Source: Micromonospora echinofusca (GTDB lineage Bacteria; Actinomycetota; Actinomycetes; Mycobacteriales; Micromonosporaceae). From it: 64,000 nucleotides of DNA. The notes below the pieces were generated by a model, which did not search any database, was not told the origin of the DNA, and was given only the letters and a program-made list of their open reading frames with translations. Numbering within the stretch: the first letter of the stretch is position 1; every line of letters begins with the position of its first letter. The stretch spans positions 1,009,501 to 1,073,500 of the forward strand of contig NZ_LT607733.1 of the NCBI RefSeq assembly GCF_900091445.1, given 5' to 3'. The position numbers were made by a program, and so were the translations under genes. Positions 26,262 to 34,620 of the stretch are shown here, piece after piece.

Positions 26262-27026
26262 ATGGACGCAAGAGACATGCCGCTGAGCGCCGACGAGTTC
26301 CTGACCGTGGTGACCGCCACGATGAACCGGGTGGCCGAGAGCCAGCGCGAGGCGGTGGGGCGGGCCGCCGACCTGATCGCCGAGGCGGTACGCGCCGACG
26401 GCGTGGTCCACGCGTTCGGCACGGGCCACTCCGAGGCGCTGGCCATGGAGATCGCCGGGCGGGCCGGCGGGCTGGTCCCGACGAATCGGATCGCCCTGCG
26501 GGACCTGGTGCTCGTCGGTGGCGCCCCGGCGGACGTGCTCGGGCCGCTGCTGGAGCGCGACCCGGCGGTGGCGCACCGCCTCTACGAGCTGGCGCCGGTC
26601 GGCCCCCGCGACGTCTTCGTGCTCGCCTCCAACTCCGGCGTGAACGGCGCGATGGTGGAGTTCGCCTCGCTGGTCAGGGAGAAGGGCCACGGGCTGGTCG
26701 CGATCACGTCGGCGCAGCACTCCGGGCAGATGACCTCGCGCCACCCGTCGGGACGCAAGCTCGCCGACTTCGCCGACGTGGTGCTCGACAACGGCGCCCC
26801 GTACGGCGACGCGACCTTGCCGCTGCCCGGCGGCGGCGCGGTCGGCGCGGTCTCGTCGATCACCGCCGCGCTGCTGGCGCAGCAGATCACGGTCGAGGTG
26901 GTGGCCCGCCTGCTGGCGGCGGGGGAGCGGCCCCCGGTCTACCTGTCGGCGAACATCGCCGGGGGCGACGAGCACAACAACGCCCTGGAGGCCCGGTACG
27001 CGGGCCGGATCCGGCGCGGCTCCTGA
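26262..27026 (+). CDS. SIS-domain phosphosugar-binding protein (UPF0309-like)
   Basis: 254 residues (MDARDMPLSADEFLTVVTAT). The SIS phosphosugar-binding motif is HAFGTGHSEALAMEIAGRAGG and the second substrate loop is VLASNSGVNGAMVE; DNGAPYGDA and the C-terminal NIAGGDEHNNALEARY are typical of the UPF0309 group. Probably an isomerase or etherase acting on an amino-sugar phosphate, or a sugar-sensing protein. GGAGGT stands five bases before the start. No sugar transporter is adjacent. Confidence 0.82.
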   Translation: MDARDMPLSADEFLTVVTATMNRVAESQREAVGRAADLIAEAVRADGVVHAFGTGHSEALAMEIAGRAGGLVPTNRIALRDLVLVGGAPADVLGPLLERDPAVAHRLYELAPVGPRDVFVLASNSGVNGAMVEFASLVREKGHGLVAITSAQHSGQMTSRHPSGRKLADFADVVLDNGAPYGDATLPLPGGGAVGAVSSITAALLAQQITVEVVARLLAAGERPPVYLSANIAGGDEHNNALEARYAGRIRRGS

Positions 27027-27144
27027 CGATCCGGGACGGTCCCGAACAGTGACGTGAGTCGGTTTCGGCCGTGAGCCGGTGGGGCATCAGCGATGCTGCC
27101 GCCGGCCGCCCCCGCCGGCAGTACCGTCTGACCGGAGGTAGCGC

Positions 27145-27645
27145 GTGTCCAAGGAAACCGAGAAGCAGCGCTGGCAGCGCAACTTCGCCGACCTGCTCCA
27201 GGAGCTTCGGGTCGCCCAGACCGGCGTGCAGATCCTCTTCGCCTTCCTGCTCACGCTGCCGTTCAGCAACGGCTTCACCCGTACCAGCCCGTTCCAGAAG
27301 GACGTCTACATCGTCGCGTTGCTGGCGGCGGCCGCCGCCACCGCGATGATCATTTCTCCGGTGGCCTTCCACCGCGCGCTGTTCCGGCAGGGCCGCAAGC
27401 CGGAGCTGGTCCGGTTCGCCCACCGGATGGCAAGCGGCGGCCTCGCCTTCATGTTGATCTCGATGGTCAGCGCGGTGCTGCTGATCACCGACTTCGTGCT
27501 GGACCGGAGCGTCGCCATGGTGCTCAGCGGCCTCACCGGCCTCTGGTTCCTCACCTTCTGGGTGTTCCTGCCGTTCTCCCGGCGCAACTGGGGTGAGGAC
27601 GACGACGATGACGATGACGGCGACCCCCGGTCCCTGAGCGACTGA
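27145..27645 (+). CDS. DUF6328-type membrane protein
   Basis: 166 residues from GTG 27145 (VSKETEKQRWQRNFADLLQE) with GGAGGT five bases upstream. Four transmembrane helices (about residues 28-48, 53-75, 92-115 and 122-145) follow the conserved amphipathic start LLQELRVAQTGVQILFAFLL; the C-terminus is an acidic run (EDDDDDDDGD). Function unknown. It is closed by a rho-independent-type terminator. Confidence 0.8.
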   Translation: MSKETEKQRWQRNFADLLQELRVAQTGVQILFAFLLTLPFSNGFTRTSPFQKDVYIVALLAAAAATAMIISPVAFHRALFRQGRKPELVRFAHRMASGGLAFMLISMVSAVLLITDFVLDRSVAMVLSGLTGLWFLTFWVFLPFSRRNWGEDDDDDDDGDPRSLSD

Positions 27646-27677
27646 CCGAAGTCGACACGACTCGATATTTACCGAAC

Positions 27678-27715
27678 GCTACCCCTGGGTAACACCCGGG
27701 GGTAGCGTGCTTTTT
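27678..27715 (+). terminator. Rho-independent-type terminator after the DUF6328 gene
   Basis: 12-bp stem GCTACCCCTGGG/CCCGGGGGTAGC with one G-U pair and loop TAACA, followed by GTGC and TTTTT. It is the only hairpin in the window I noted with a real T-tract. It also lies 46-83 bp before the acyl-CoA dehydrogenase start, so an additional operator role is possible. Confidence 0.8.
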
Positions 27716-27760
27716 GTCGCGCACGTTGACGCGTCCGGACCGAGGTTCGAGGGGGCCGCC

Positions 27761-29788
27761 GTGACCACGACACACAACAGCCGACCCGCACCCGACGGAT
27801 CAGGCGACGACCGGTCGACGGCCGCCGCCGACCGACCGCCGCCGGCCGGTGCCGCCGGGCCGCTGCCGACGGAGGCCGGTCAGGTCTCCGAGAAGGAGGC
27901 CCGCCAGGTCGCCGAGGCGGCCCGGGAGTCCTCCTGGGACCGTCCCAGCTTCGGCAAGGAACTCTTCCTCGGCCGCTTCCGGCTCGACCTGATCAACCCC
28001 TGGCCGCGCTCCGACCCGGCGGACGTCGCCCGCGCCGACGAGTTCCTCGGCCGGCTCCGCGAGTTCCTCATCTCCGAGGTGGACGGTGCCGCCATCGAAC
28101 GGGACGCGTCCATCCCGGACGAGGTGTTCCAGGGGCTGGCCCGGCTCGGCGCCTTCGGCATGAAGATCGACCGCTCGTACGGCGGGCTCGGGCTGAGCAA
28201 CCTGCACTACTGCCGGGCGCTCATGCTGGCCGGCTCGGTCAGCCCGGCGATCGGCGCGCTGCTCTCGGCGCACCAGTCCATCGGGGTGCCGCAGCCGCTG
28301 AAGATGTTCGGCACCGCCGAGCAGAAGCAGCGCTTCCTGCCCCGGCTCGCCGCCGGCGAGATCTCCGCGTTCCTGCTCACCGAACCGGACGTCGGCTCCG
28401 ACCCGGCCCGGCTGGCCACCACCGCCGAGCCCACGCCCGACGGCACCGGCTACCGGCTCAACGGCGTGAAGCTGTGGGCCACCAACGGCACCGTCGCCAC
28501 CCTGCTCGTGGTGATGGCCCGGGTGCCCGCCGCCGAGGGACGGCGCGGCGGGATCACCGCCTTCGTCGTCGAGGGCGACACCGAGGGCATCACGGTCGAA
28601 CGGCGCAACGCCTTCATCGGCCTGCGTGGGCTGGAGAACAGCCTGACCCGCTTCCACGACGTCTTCGTACCGAAGGAGAACGTCATCGGCGGCGAGGGCA
28701 AGGGCCTGAAGATCGCGCTCACCACCCTGAACACCGGGCGGCTGTCGCTGCCGGCCATGTGCGTCGGCGCCGGCAAGTGGGCGCTGAACGTGGCCCGGGG
28801 GTGGGCCGCCGACCGGGTGCAGTGGGGGCGGCCCGTGGGCGAGCACGAGGCGGTGGCCCAGAAGCTCTCCTTCATCGCCGCGACGACGTACGGCATGGAG
28901 ACCATGCTCGACCTCTGCTGCCTGCTCGCCGACGACGACCGCAACGACATCCGGATCGAGGCGGCGCTGGTCAAGCTCCACGCCAGCGAGATGGCCTGGA
29001 AGATCGCCGACGAGCTGGTGCAGATCCGGGGCGGTCGCGGCTACGAGACGGCCGACTCGCTGGCCGCGCGGGGCGAACGACCGGTCGCCGTCGAGCAGAT
29101 GCTGCGCGACCTGCGGATCAACCGCATCTTCGAGGGCTCCACCGAGATCATGCACCTGCTCATCGCCCGGGAGGCGGTCGACGCGCACCTGTCGGTCGCC
29201 GGCGACATCATCGACCCGGACGCCGGGCTGGGCCGCAAGGCGAAGGCCGGGGCGCGGGCGGGCGCGTTCTACGCGAGGTGGCTGCCCACCCTCGCCGTCG
29301 GCCGGGGGCAGCGCCCCTCGGCGTACGCCGAGTTCGGGCCCCTCGCCGGCCACCTGCGGCAGGTGGAGCGCGCCTCGCGCAAGCTGGCCCGGTCGACGTT
29401 CTACGCGATGTCCCGCTGGCAGGGAAAGATGGAGCGCAAGCAGGCGTTCCTCGGCCGGGTGGTGGACATCGGCGCGGAGCTGTTCGCGATGTCCGCGGTC
29501 TGCGTACGCGCCTACGCCGAGCGGGACGCCCGCCCCGAGAACGTCGAACTGGCCGACCTGTTCTGCCGGCAGGCCCGGGTACGCGTCGACGCGCTCTTCA
29601 CCGCCCTGTGGGACAACACCGACTCCGTCGACACGGCGGCCGCGAAGCGGATCCTCGCCGGACGCTACGCCGCCCTGGAGGACGGCGTGCTGACCCCCGC
29701 CGACGACCTGCCGTGGGTGGCCCCGTGGTCCCCGGGCCCTTCCACCGCCACCGACGCCCGCCGCCGCATCCCGCCCCCCTCCTCCTGA
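27761..29788 (+). CDS. Acyl-CoA dehydrogenase family protein (long form)
   Basis: About 675 residues from GTG 27761 (VTTTHNSRPAPDGSGDDR). N-terminal ~60 residues are disordered. The FAD-binding acyl-CoA dehydrogenase core follows: FLLTEPDVGSDPARL, LNGVKLWATNG, GLRGLENSLTRFHDVFVP, RGGRGYETADSL and RINRIFEGSTEIMHLLIAREA with the catalytic Glu region. A ~170-residue C-terminal extension lies beyond the usual ~400-residue enzyme, as in larger FadE and very-long-chain enzymes. Oxidises acyl-CoA to enoyl-CoA in beta-oxidation. An upstream in-frame start at 27707 would overlap the terminator and is rejected. Confidence 0.9.
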   Translation: MTTTHNSRPAPDGSGDDRSTAAADRPPPAGAAGPLPTEAGQVSEKEARQVAEAARESSWDRPSFGKELFLGRFRLDLINPWPRSDPADVARADEFLGRLREFLISEVDGAAIERDASIPDEVFQGLARLGAFGMKIDRSYGGLGLSNLHYCRALMLAGSVSPAIGALLSAHQSIGVPQPLKMFGTAEQKQRFLPRLAAGEISAFLLTEPDVGSDPARLATTAEPTPDGTGYRLNGVKLWATNGTVATLLVVMARVPAAEGRRGGITAFVVEGDTEGITVERRNAFIGLRGLENSLTRFHDVFVPKENVIGGEGKGLKIALTTLNTGRLSLPAMCVGAGKWALNVARGWAADRVQWGRPVGEHEAVAQKLSFIAATTYGMETMLDLCCLLADDDRNDIRIEAALVKLHASEMAWKIADELVQIRGGRGYETADSLAARGERPVAVEQMLRDLRINRIFEGSTEIMHLLIAREAVDAHLSVAGDIIDPDAGLGRKAKAGARAGAFYARWLPTLAVGRGQRPSAYAEFGPLAGHLRQVERASRKLARSTFYAMSRWQGKMERKQAFLGRVVDIGAELFAMSAVCVRAYAERDARPENVELADLFCRQARVRVDALFTALWDNTDSVDTAAAKRILAGRYAALEDGVLTPADDLPWVAPWSPGPSTATDARRRIPPPSS

Positions 29789-29808
29789 CCCTGCCCCCCA
29801 CCCAGAGT

Positions 29809-29878
29809 CGATCATGCAGTTGTGGTGCTCCGCGAAAGGGGCGAGCGCGGGTGCTCCGGCACCACAACTGCATGATCG
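29809..29878. repeat. Long inverted repeat with CGATCATGCAGTTGTGGTGC arms (copy B)
   Basis: Perfect 20-bp arms: CGATCATGCAGTTGTGGTGC (29809-29828) and its exact complement at 29859-29878, with a 30-nt interior that also contains GCGAAAG as in copy A. It lies between the convergent acyl-CoA dehydrogenase and a membrane-protein gene. Most likely a bidirectional terminator belonging to a repeated family. Confidence 0.88.
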
Positions 29879-29889
29879 CCGGGGTGGGG

Positions 29890-30495
29890 CTAGCGAGCGG
29901 AGCGGAGGCCTAGGTGGCGTAGTTCCAGGGCGGCCAGGGCGTCGATGGTGGCGTCGTCGCCGGCCCGCCACGCCTCTGCCACGTCGGGCGCGATGCTGGT
30001 CAGCCGGCCCAGCGGCTGGGTGGCCAGCGCGCGCAGGGCGAGCAGGTCCCGGCCGGCGGGGGCGGCGGCCAGCTTCGCGGCGGAGCCGGCCCGGCGCATC
30101 CAGCGCACCCGCAGCGGCAACCAGCCGAAGAGCACCAGGCCGAGCGGGAAGACCAGCACGGCGACGGCCAGCGCGAGGGCGAGCTGGTCGACCAGCTCCT
30201 GCTGGTCCCGGCCCGCCTCGGCCAGCCCCCGGGCGGCGGTGGCGGCCCGCTCGAACGGCGCGGTCAGCTCGTCGCCGACCAGCGGCACCCGGCCGACCTT
30301 GCCGCCGGCGTCGGCCAGGTTGTCGGCGAGGCCGCCGCCGGCCCCCTCCAGCTTCTGCCCGGGTACGGCGAGCTTCTGCACCAGGTCGTGCAGCCACAGC
30401 GCGCCACGGATCGCGCCGTACACCCAGACGACGACGAGCAGGTCGGTGATCAACTGTCGGACGGCGGTCGGGAAACGATCGGCGTAGATCTTCAC
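29890..30495 (-). CDS. Hypothetical membrane protein
   Basis: 201 residues from GTG 30495 (VKIYADRFPTAVRQLITDLL). One transmembrane helix near residues 15-37 and a second near 108-130 (LALALAVAVLVFPLGLVLFG), separated by a soluble ~65-residue segment with a GGLADNLADAGGKVGRVPLVGDEL pattern. The C-terminus is mostly helical and soluble. No family is recognised. It stands downstream of zur on the same strand but 70 bp separate the genes, so operon membership is uncertain. Confidence 0.65.
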   Translation of the reverse strand: MKIYADRFPTAVRQLITDLLVVVWVYGAIRGALWLHDLVQKLAVPGQKLEGAGGGLADNLADAGGKVGRVPLVGDELTAPFERAATAARGLAEAGRDQQELVDQLALALAVAVLVFPLGLVLFGWLPLRVRWMRRAGSAAKLAAAPAGRDLLALRALATQPLGRLTSIAPDVAEAWRAGDDATIDALAALELRHLGLRSAR

Positions 30496-30564
30496 GCCGG
30501 ACAGCGTGCCACGCCCGGCGCCGCCCGGCACGCGCCGCGAACGCCGCCGGGCCCTCGGGGCGGC

Positions 30565-30963
30565 TCAGCCCGCGCAGGCCGGGCAGGTGCCGAAGATCTC
30601 CAGGGTGTGGCTGACGTCGGCGTAGCCGTGCTTCGCCGCCACCCGCTCGGCCCAGTTCTCCACCGTCGGGCCCGCCACCTCCACGGTGCGGCCGCAGGAC
30701 CGGCAGACCAGGTGGTGGTGGTGGCCCTCGCTGCACCGGCGGTAGAGGTGCTCGCCGCCCGGCGGGCGCATGACGTCGATCTCGCCCGTGTCGGCGAGCC
30801 CCTGGAGCGTGCGGTAGACGGTCGTCAGCCCGACCCGCTCGCCGCGCTCGCGCAGCATCGCGTGCAGCTCCTGCGCGCTGTGGAAGCCCTCCAGCTCGCC
30901 GAGCAGCGCGCTGACCGCCGAGCGCTGTCGGGTGTTGCGGACCGTGGCACCCGTCATGATCAT
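30565..30963 (-). CDS. zur: Fur-family zinc uptake regulator Zur
   Basis: 132 residues from ATG 30963, which overlaps the arsR stop by four bases (ATGA); a second ATG at 30957 is possible, and GGAGGG serves both. Winged-helix part: RNTRQRSAVSALLGELEGFH with VGLTTVYRTLQGLADTGEID. Metal ligands: GEHLYRRCSEGHHHHLVCRS with CGR, and the terminal CPACAG, giving two CxxC pairs for the structural zinc. Represses zinc uptake when zinc is replete. Its own target operator is visible upstream of znuA. Confidence 0.93.
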   Translation of the reverse strand: MIMTGATVRNTRQRSAVSALLGELEGFHSAQELHAMLRERGERVGLTTVYRTLQGLADTGEIDVMRPPGGEHLYRRCSEGHHHHLVCRSCGRTVEVAGPTVENWAERVAAKHGYADVSHTLEIFGTCPACAG

Positions 30964-31259
30964 GATCCCTCCCCGGCGTGGCTCACCGCGTCGGCCACGA
31001 TGTGTGCGACGTGCTCGTCGACGAGCGCGTACGCGATCTCGCGACCCCGCCGGGAGCCGCGCACCACGCCGGCGCCCCGCAGCACCCGCAGGTGCTGGGA
31101 CACCAGGGGCTGCGCGGCGCCGAGCTTGTCGACCAGCTCGTGCACGCACCGCTCGCCCTCGGCGAGCTCGCTGACGATGGCCAGCCGGATCGGCGCCGAG
31201 AGGGCACGCAACAGCTCGCTGGCGCCCTCGAAGGCGTCGTAGCCTGATCCGTCGGTCAC
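30960..31259 (-). CDS. ArsR/SmtB-family metal sensor (alpha5 zinc site)
   Basis: 99 residues from GTG 31259 (VTDGSGYDAFEGASELLRAL). Winged helix with recognition helix QPLVSQHLRVLRGAGVV. The C-terminal helix reads DEHVAHIVADAVSHAGE, giving Asp-x-His and, eleven residues later, His-x-x-Glu: exactly the alpha5 zinc-site spacing of SmtB (D104, H106, H117, E120). Thus a zinc-responsive derepressor, coupled to zur by ATGA. The arsR-zur pair equals smtB-furB of mycobacteria. TACCGT six bases upstream suggests its own leaderless promoter. Confidence 0.9.
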   Translation of the reverse strand: MTDGSGYDAFEGASELLRALSAPIRLAIVSELAEGERCVHELVDKLGAAQPLVSQHLRVLRGAGVVRGSRRGREIAYALVDEHVAHIVADAVSHAGEGS

Positions 31260-31265
31260 CCCGTA

Positions 31266-31271
31266 ACGGTA
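31266..31271 (-). promoter_or_regulatory. Probable -10 box (TACCGT), leaderless, for arsR-zur
   Basis: TACCGT on the minus strand, six bases before GTG 31259. It sits in the direct repeat GTTAC-C-GTTAC, a candidate site for autoregulation. Confidence 0.45.
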
Positions 31272-31302
31272 ACCAATCCCACCGACGCGGCGCTGACCAG
31301 GA

Positions 31303-32169
31303 TCAGTGGAGCACGACCTCGTGCGGTTCGGGTACGGGCGCGGCGTCCGGGGTGCGCCGCCGGCGCAGCACCCGCCAACCGGCCCCGAGGACCGCGACCA
31401 CCGCGAACGAGGCGATCGCCATCAGCACCACCGAGGCGCCGGGGGCGGTGTTGGCGTTCGCCGCCACCCAGACCCCGGAACCGGCCGCGAAGAGCCCGAG
31501 CGCCATCGCCGCCGTCATCGTGCTGCGGAAACCCCGGGTCACCTGCTGCGCGGTCGCCACCGGCACCACCATCAGGGCGCTGATGAGCAGCACCCCGACG
31601 GCTCGCATGGCGATCGTCACGGTGACCGCGGTGGCCACGGCGAGCAGCAGGTTGAGCGTGCGTACCGGCAGCCCGGAGACGCGGGCGTACTCCTCGTCGT
31701 GGCAGACCGCGAACAGGGCCGGGCGCAGCGCCAGCATGGTCACCGCGATCGCCGCGCCGAGCACCGCGATGGTGGTCAGGTCCGCCGGCGTGATGGTGCT
31801 CAGCGACCCGAACAGGTAGGAGTTCAGGCTGGCGCTGGTGCTGTCGGAGAGCCCGACCAGCGTCACGCCGCCGGCGATGCCGCCGTAGAAGAGCAGGGCC
31901 AGCGCCAGGTCGCCGGAGGTGCGCCCCCGCGCGCGGACCAGCTCGATGGTGACCGCGCCGAGGGTCGCCACGAGCACCGCGACGAGCACCGGTGAGCGGT
32001 TGAGCAGCAGGCCCGCGCCGACGCCGGTGAGCGCCACGTGCCCCACCCCGTCGCCGATCAGGGCGAGTCGCCGCTGCACCAGGTAGATGCCGAGCGCCGG
32101 GGCGGCCAGGCCGATGATCAGCGCCCCGATCAGGGCCCGCTGCATGTAGGGGTACTGGAAGAGTTCCAT
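31303..32169 (-). CDS. znuB: Zinc ABC transporter permease ZnuB
   Basis: 288 residues from ATG 32169 (MELFQYPYMQRALIGALIIG). Eight or so transmembrane helices in the ABC-3 family pattern, with LVQRRLALIGDGVGHVALTG (cytosolic coupling region) and CHDEEYARVSGLPVRTLN. Imports zinc (or manganese) through the membrane with ZnuC and ZnuA. Starts one base after the znuC stop, so the two are coupled. Confidence 0.92.
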   Translation of the reverse strand: MELFQYPYMQRALIGALIIGLAAPALGIYLVQRRLALIGDGVGHVALTGVGAGLLLNRSPVLVAVLVATLGAVTIELVRARGRTSGDLALALLFYGGIAGGVTLVGLSDSTSASLNSYLFGSLSTITPADLTTIAVLGAAIAVTMLALRPALFAVCHDEEYARVSGLPVRTLNLLLAVATAVTVTIAMRAVGVLLISALMVVPVATAQQVTRGFRSTMTAAMALGLFAAGSGVWVAANANTAPGASVVLMAIASFAVVAVLGAGWRVLRRRRTPDAAPVPEPHEVVLH

Positions 32170-32170
32170 C

Positions 32171-32932
32171 TCAGCTGCTCCACAGCCCGGCGGGCTCGTC
32201 GGGACCGTGCGGGTGCACGTGGTCGTGGTCGGGCTCCGCGTGGTGGCCGGCGGGCTCGGGCACCGCGCCGTCGTGGCAGATCCCACCCTGGTGTACGACG
32301 ACCGCCCGGGTGATCAGCGGTCGCAGCGGCCCCAGCTCGTGGGCCACCAGCAGCACCGTGCCGCCGCCGGCGACGAAGCCGTGCAGCGCCCCCGCGAACG
32401 CCTCCTGGCTGGCGGCGTCGACCCCGGCCGTGGGCTCGTCGAGGACCAGCAGCTCCGGCTGGCCGGCCAGCGCCCGGGCGATCAGGGTGCGCTGCTGCTG
32501 CCCGCCGGAAAGGGTGGCCACGGGATCGCGGGCCCGGTCGGCGAGCCCGACCGCCTCCAGCGCGGCGGCCACCGCCGCCCGGTCCGCCGCGCCGGGCGGG
32601 CGCAGCACCCCACGCCGGGCGAGCCGGCCGGAGGCCACCACCTCGCGGACGGTGGCCGGTACGCCGCTGCCGGCGCCGAGGCGCTGCGGGACGTACCCGA
32701 TGCGGTGCCACTGCCGGAAGCGGCGCAACGGGCGGTCGAAGAGGGTGACCGATCCGGAGCTGAGCGGCACCAGGCCGAGCGCGGCGCGGATCAGGGTGGA
32801 CTTGCCGGAGCCGTTGGCGCCGAGCACCGCGACCACCTCGCCGGCGGTCACGGTCAACGAGACGTCGCGCAGCACGGGGCGGCCGTCGTAGCCGACCACC
32901 CCGTGCGCGACGGTGATGACTGGGGATGTCAC
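32171..32932 (-). CDS. znuC: Zinc ABC transporter ATP-binding protein ZnuC
   Basis: 253 residues from GTG 32932, which overlaps the znuA stop by four bases (GTGA). Walker [10 protein letters not shown], signature LSGGQQQR, Walker [13 protein letters not shown] and switch AHEL. The C-terminal tail [20 protein letters not shown] is His-rich, a likely zinc-binding extension not present in enterobacterial ZnuC. Cytoplasmic. Confidence 0.93.
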   Translation of the reverse strand: MTSPVITVAHGVVGYDGRPVLRDVSLTVTAGEVVAVLGANGSGKSTLIRAALGLVPLSSGSVTLFDRPLRRFRQWHRIGYVPQRLGAGSGVPATVREVVASGRLARRGVLRPPGAADRAAVAAALEAVGLADRARDPVATLSGGQQQRTLIARALAGQPELLVLDEPTAGVDAASQEAFAGALHGFVAGGGTVLLVAHELGPLRPLITRAVVVHQGGICHDGAVPEPAGHHAEPDHDHVHPHGPDEPAGLWSS

Positions 32933-33915
32933 GAGCAGCTCAACGCCGTCCTCAGGGTCGCAAGGTTGGTACGCATCACCGAAAGGTAGTCGCCGCCGCC
33001 GGGCGTCAGCCCCTCCAGGGGGTCCAGCACGGCGGTCTTCGCGCCGACCTCCTTGGCGATGGTCTCGGCCACCTTCGGGCTGACGAGGGTCTCGAAGAAG
33101 ATCGTGGTGGCCTTGTGCTCCCGGGCCTCCTCGATCACCTCGGCGAGGCGCTGCGGGGCGGGCTCGTTGTCCGGGCTGAGCCCGGTGATGCCGATCTGCT
33201 CCAGCTTGTAGCGCTCGGTCAGGTAGCCGAAGGCGGTGTGGCTGACCACGATCTCCCGCCGCTGGCAGGTCTTCAGCCCGGTCGTGAACTCGGCGTCCAG
33301 CTTCTCCAGCTCGGTACGCAGCGCCCCGGCGCGGGCGGTGTAGTCGGCGGCGCGGTCCGGGTCGGCCTTGCCGAGCCGCTCGGCGAGCTTGTCGCCGACC
33401 GTGGCCAGGCGGGTCGGGTCCAGCCAGAGGTGCGGGTCCTTGGTGCCGTTCTCCTCGTGGCCGGGCTCCTCGGCCTTGGTCGACTCCTCGGGGTGGGCGT
33501 GCTCCTCGCCCTCGTGGTCGTGGTCGTGGCCGCCCGCGGCGGCGTCCATCAGCGGCTGCACGGTCGACACGTCGAACGCGCGGTCCTTGGCGTTCTGCTC
33601 GACGGCCTCGTCCAGCGCCGGCTGGAAGCCTTTGAGCAGGACGACCAGCTCCGCCTCGGCGACCTGGCCCACCTGGCCCGGGTTCAGCTCCAGGTCGTGC
33701 GGCTCCGCCCCGGGCTTGACCAGGTTGGTCACCTTCACCGCGTCGCCGCCGATGCGCTCGGCGAGGAACTGCAACGGGTAGAAGGCCGCCACCACGTCGA
33801 CCCGCTGCGGGTCGGCGCCGGCGGTGCCGTCGTCGGAGCAGGCCGTGACACCGCCCAGGGCGAGCAGGGCGGTGGTGGCGACGGCCAGGGTGCGCGGGGC
33901 GGAGCGGATGTTCAT
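32929..33915 (-). CDS. znuA: Zinc ABC transporter substrate-binding lipoprotein ZnuA
   Basis: 328 residues from ATG 33915 ([20 protein letters not shown]), with a lipobox at VTAC. Cluster A-I binding-protein motifs: [16 protein letters not shown] (first ligand His), [14 protein letters not shown] (second), and [14 protein letters not shown] (third). The zinc-delivery loop [19 protein letters not shown] is His/Asp/Glu-rich between residues ~125 and 160. The first gene of the zinc operon, with a Zur-type operator 17 bp upstream. Confidence 0.95.
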   Translation of the reverse strand: MNIRSAPRTLAVATTALLALGGVTACSDDGTAGADPQRVDVVAAFYPLQFLAERIGGDAVKVTNLVKPGAEPHDLELNPGQVGQVAEAELVVLLKGFQPALDEAVEQNAKDRAFDVSTVQPLMDAAAGGHDHDHEGEEHAHPEESTKAEEPGHEENGTKDPHLWLDPTRLATVGDKLAERLGKADPDRAADYTARAGALRTELEKLDAEFTTGLKTCQRREIVVSHTAFGYLTERYKLEQIGITGLSPDNEPAPQRLAEVIEEAREHKATTIFFETLVSPKVAETIAKEVGAKTAVLDPLEGLTPGGGDYLSVMRTNLATLRTALSCS

Positions 33916-33931
33916 GCCATGAACTGTCCGC

Positions 33932-33950
33932 GACAACGATAATGATTGTC
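33932..33950 (-). promoter_or_regulatory. Zur operator upstream of znuA
   Basis: 19-bp imperfect palindrome GACAATCATTATCGTTGTC on the minus strand, matching the Zur-box style TGaNAaTCATTNTCANNA. TTGACA overlaps its 5' end and could be the -35 box, so bound Zur would block the promoter. Confidence 0.85.
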
Positions 33951-33969
33951 AAAAACGCATGCTTGCATG

Positions 33970-34227
33970 TCAGAACAGCTTCACCAGGCCCGCGGTGACC
34001 AGCAGGGTGAGCGCCACCAGCCGGATCACCCGCGTCGGCGCCGTCTGCACCGACCAGGTGGTGACCAGCAGCGCGGCCACGGCAGCGGCCAGCAGCAGGG
34101 TGAACAGCCCGCCGACCACGCCGGGGGTGAAGAACGCGACAAGCACCAGCACAAGGGTGACCAGGAACACCGTCGTCGGGTTCGCCCGGGCCAACCGGGC
34201 CGGCATCCGGCTCTGCGTACGCTGCAT
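33970..34227 (-). CDS. DUF6703-type small membrane protein
   Basis: 85 residues from ATG 34227 ([20 protein letters not shown]). Two transmembrane helices (about 20-37 and 40-60) and a third at the C-terminus. Function unknown. TAGAGT lies seven bases before the ATG, a leaderless pattern; divergent from the next plus-strand gene. Confidence 0.72.
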   Translation of the reverse strand: MQRTQSRMPARLARANPTTVFLVTLVLVLVAFFTPGVVGGLFTLLLAAAVAALLVTTWSVQTAPTRVIRLVALTLLVTAGLVKLF

Positions 34228-34234
34228 CCCACAG

Positions 34235-34240
34235 ACTCTA
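34235..34240 (-). promoter_or_regulatory. Probable -10 box (TAGAGT), leaderless, for the DUF6703 gene
   Basis: TAGAGT on the minus strand, seven bases before ATG 34227. Confidence 0.45.
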
Positions 34241-34254
34241 CGAGGAGGAACCCC

Positions 34255-34596
34255 GTGCTGGTGACGAACCGGTTCGTGGTGGACGTCGATGTCGCCGACG
34301 AGTTCACCGAGCGGGCGCACGCCGCCCTCGCCGCCCTCGCGGCCCGCCCCGGTTACCTGCGCGGCCAGCTCGTCCGGGCGCTGGACGACCCGCGACACTG
34401 GTGCCTGGTCACCGAGTGGGAGTCGGTCGGCACCTACCGCCGGGCCCTGGGCGGCTTCGACGTCAAGATCACCGCAGTGCCGCTGCTCGCCGAGTCGCTC
34501 GACGAACCGTCGGCGTACGAGGCGCTCGCCAGCGCCGCCCCCGGCGGGGAGGTCGTCCGGACCGCCAGCGATCGGGCCGCTGCTCCTTACCGCTGA
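34255..34596 (+). CDS. Antibiotic biosynthesis monooxygenase (ABM)-domain protein
   Basis: 113 residues from GTG 34255 (VLVTNRFVVDVDVADEFTER) with GAGGAGG seven bases upstream. The ABM fold pattern is VADEFTERAHAALAALAARPG-x-LRG followed by WCLVTEWESVGTYRRALGG. Members include heme-degrading and quinol monooxygenases; no catalytic residues can be assigned here, so the role is open. Confidence 0.78.
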   Translation: MLVTNRFVVDVDVADEFTERAHAALAALAARPGYLRGQLVRALDDPRHWCLVTEWESVGTYRRALGGFDVKITAVPLLAESLDEPSAYEALASAAPGGEVVRTASDRAAAPYR

Positions 34597-34608
34597 GCCC
34601 GTGGGCAC

Positions 34609-34614
34609 TACATT
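34609..34614 (+). promoter_or_regulatory. Probable -10 box (TACATT), leaderless
   Basis: TACATT, six bases, then ATG 34621. Confidence 0.45.
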
Positions 34615-34620
34615 GCTTGC

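Noticed and set aside
27707..27760. Upstream start for the acyl-CoA dehydrogenase
   Set aside because: It would place the start inside the T-tract terminator; GTG 27761 leaves a normal family N-terminus.
27800..30736. Very long minus-strand frame across the acyl-CoA dehydrogenase
   Set aside because: It crosses a palindromic terminator and two real genes on other frames and shows no recognisable domain.
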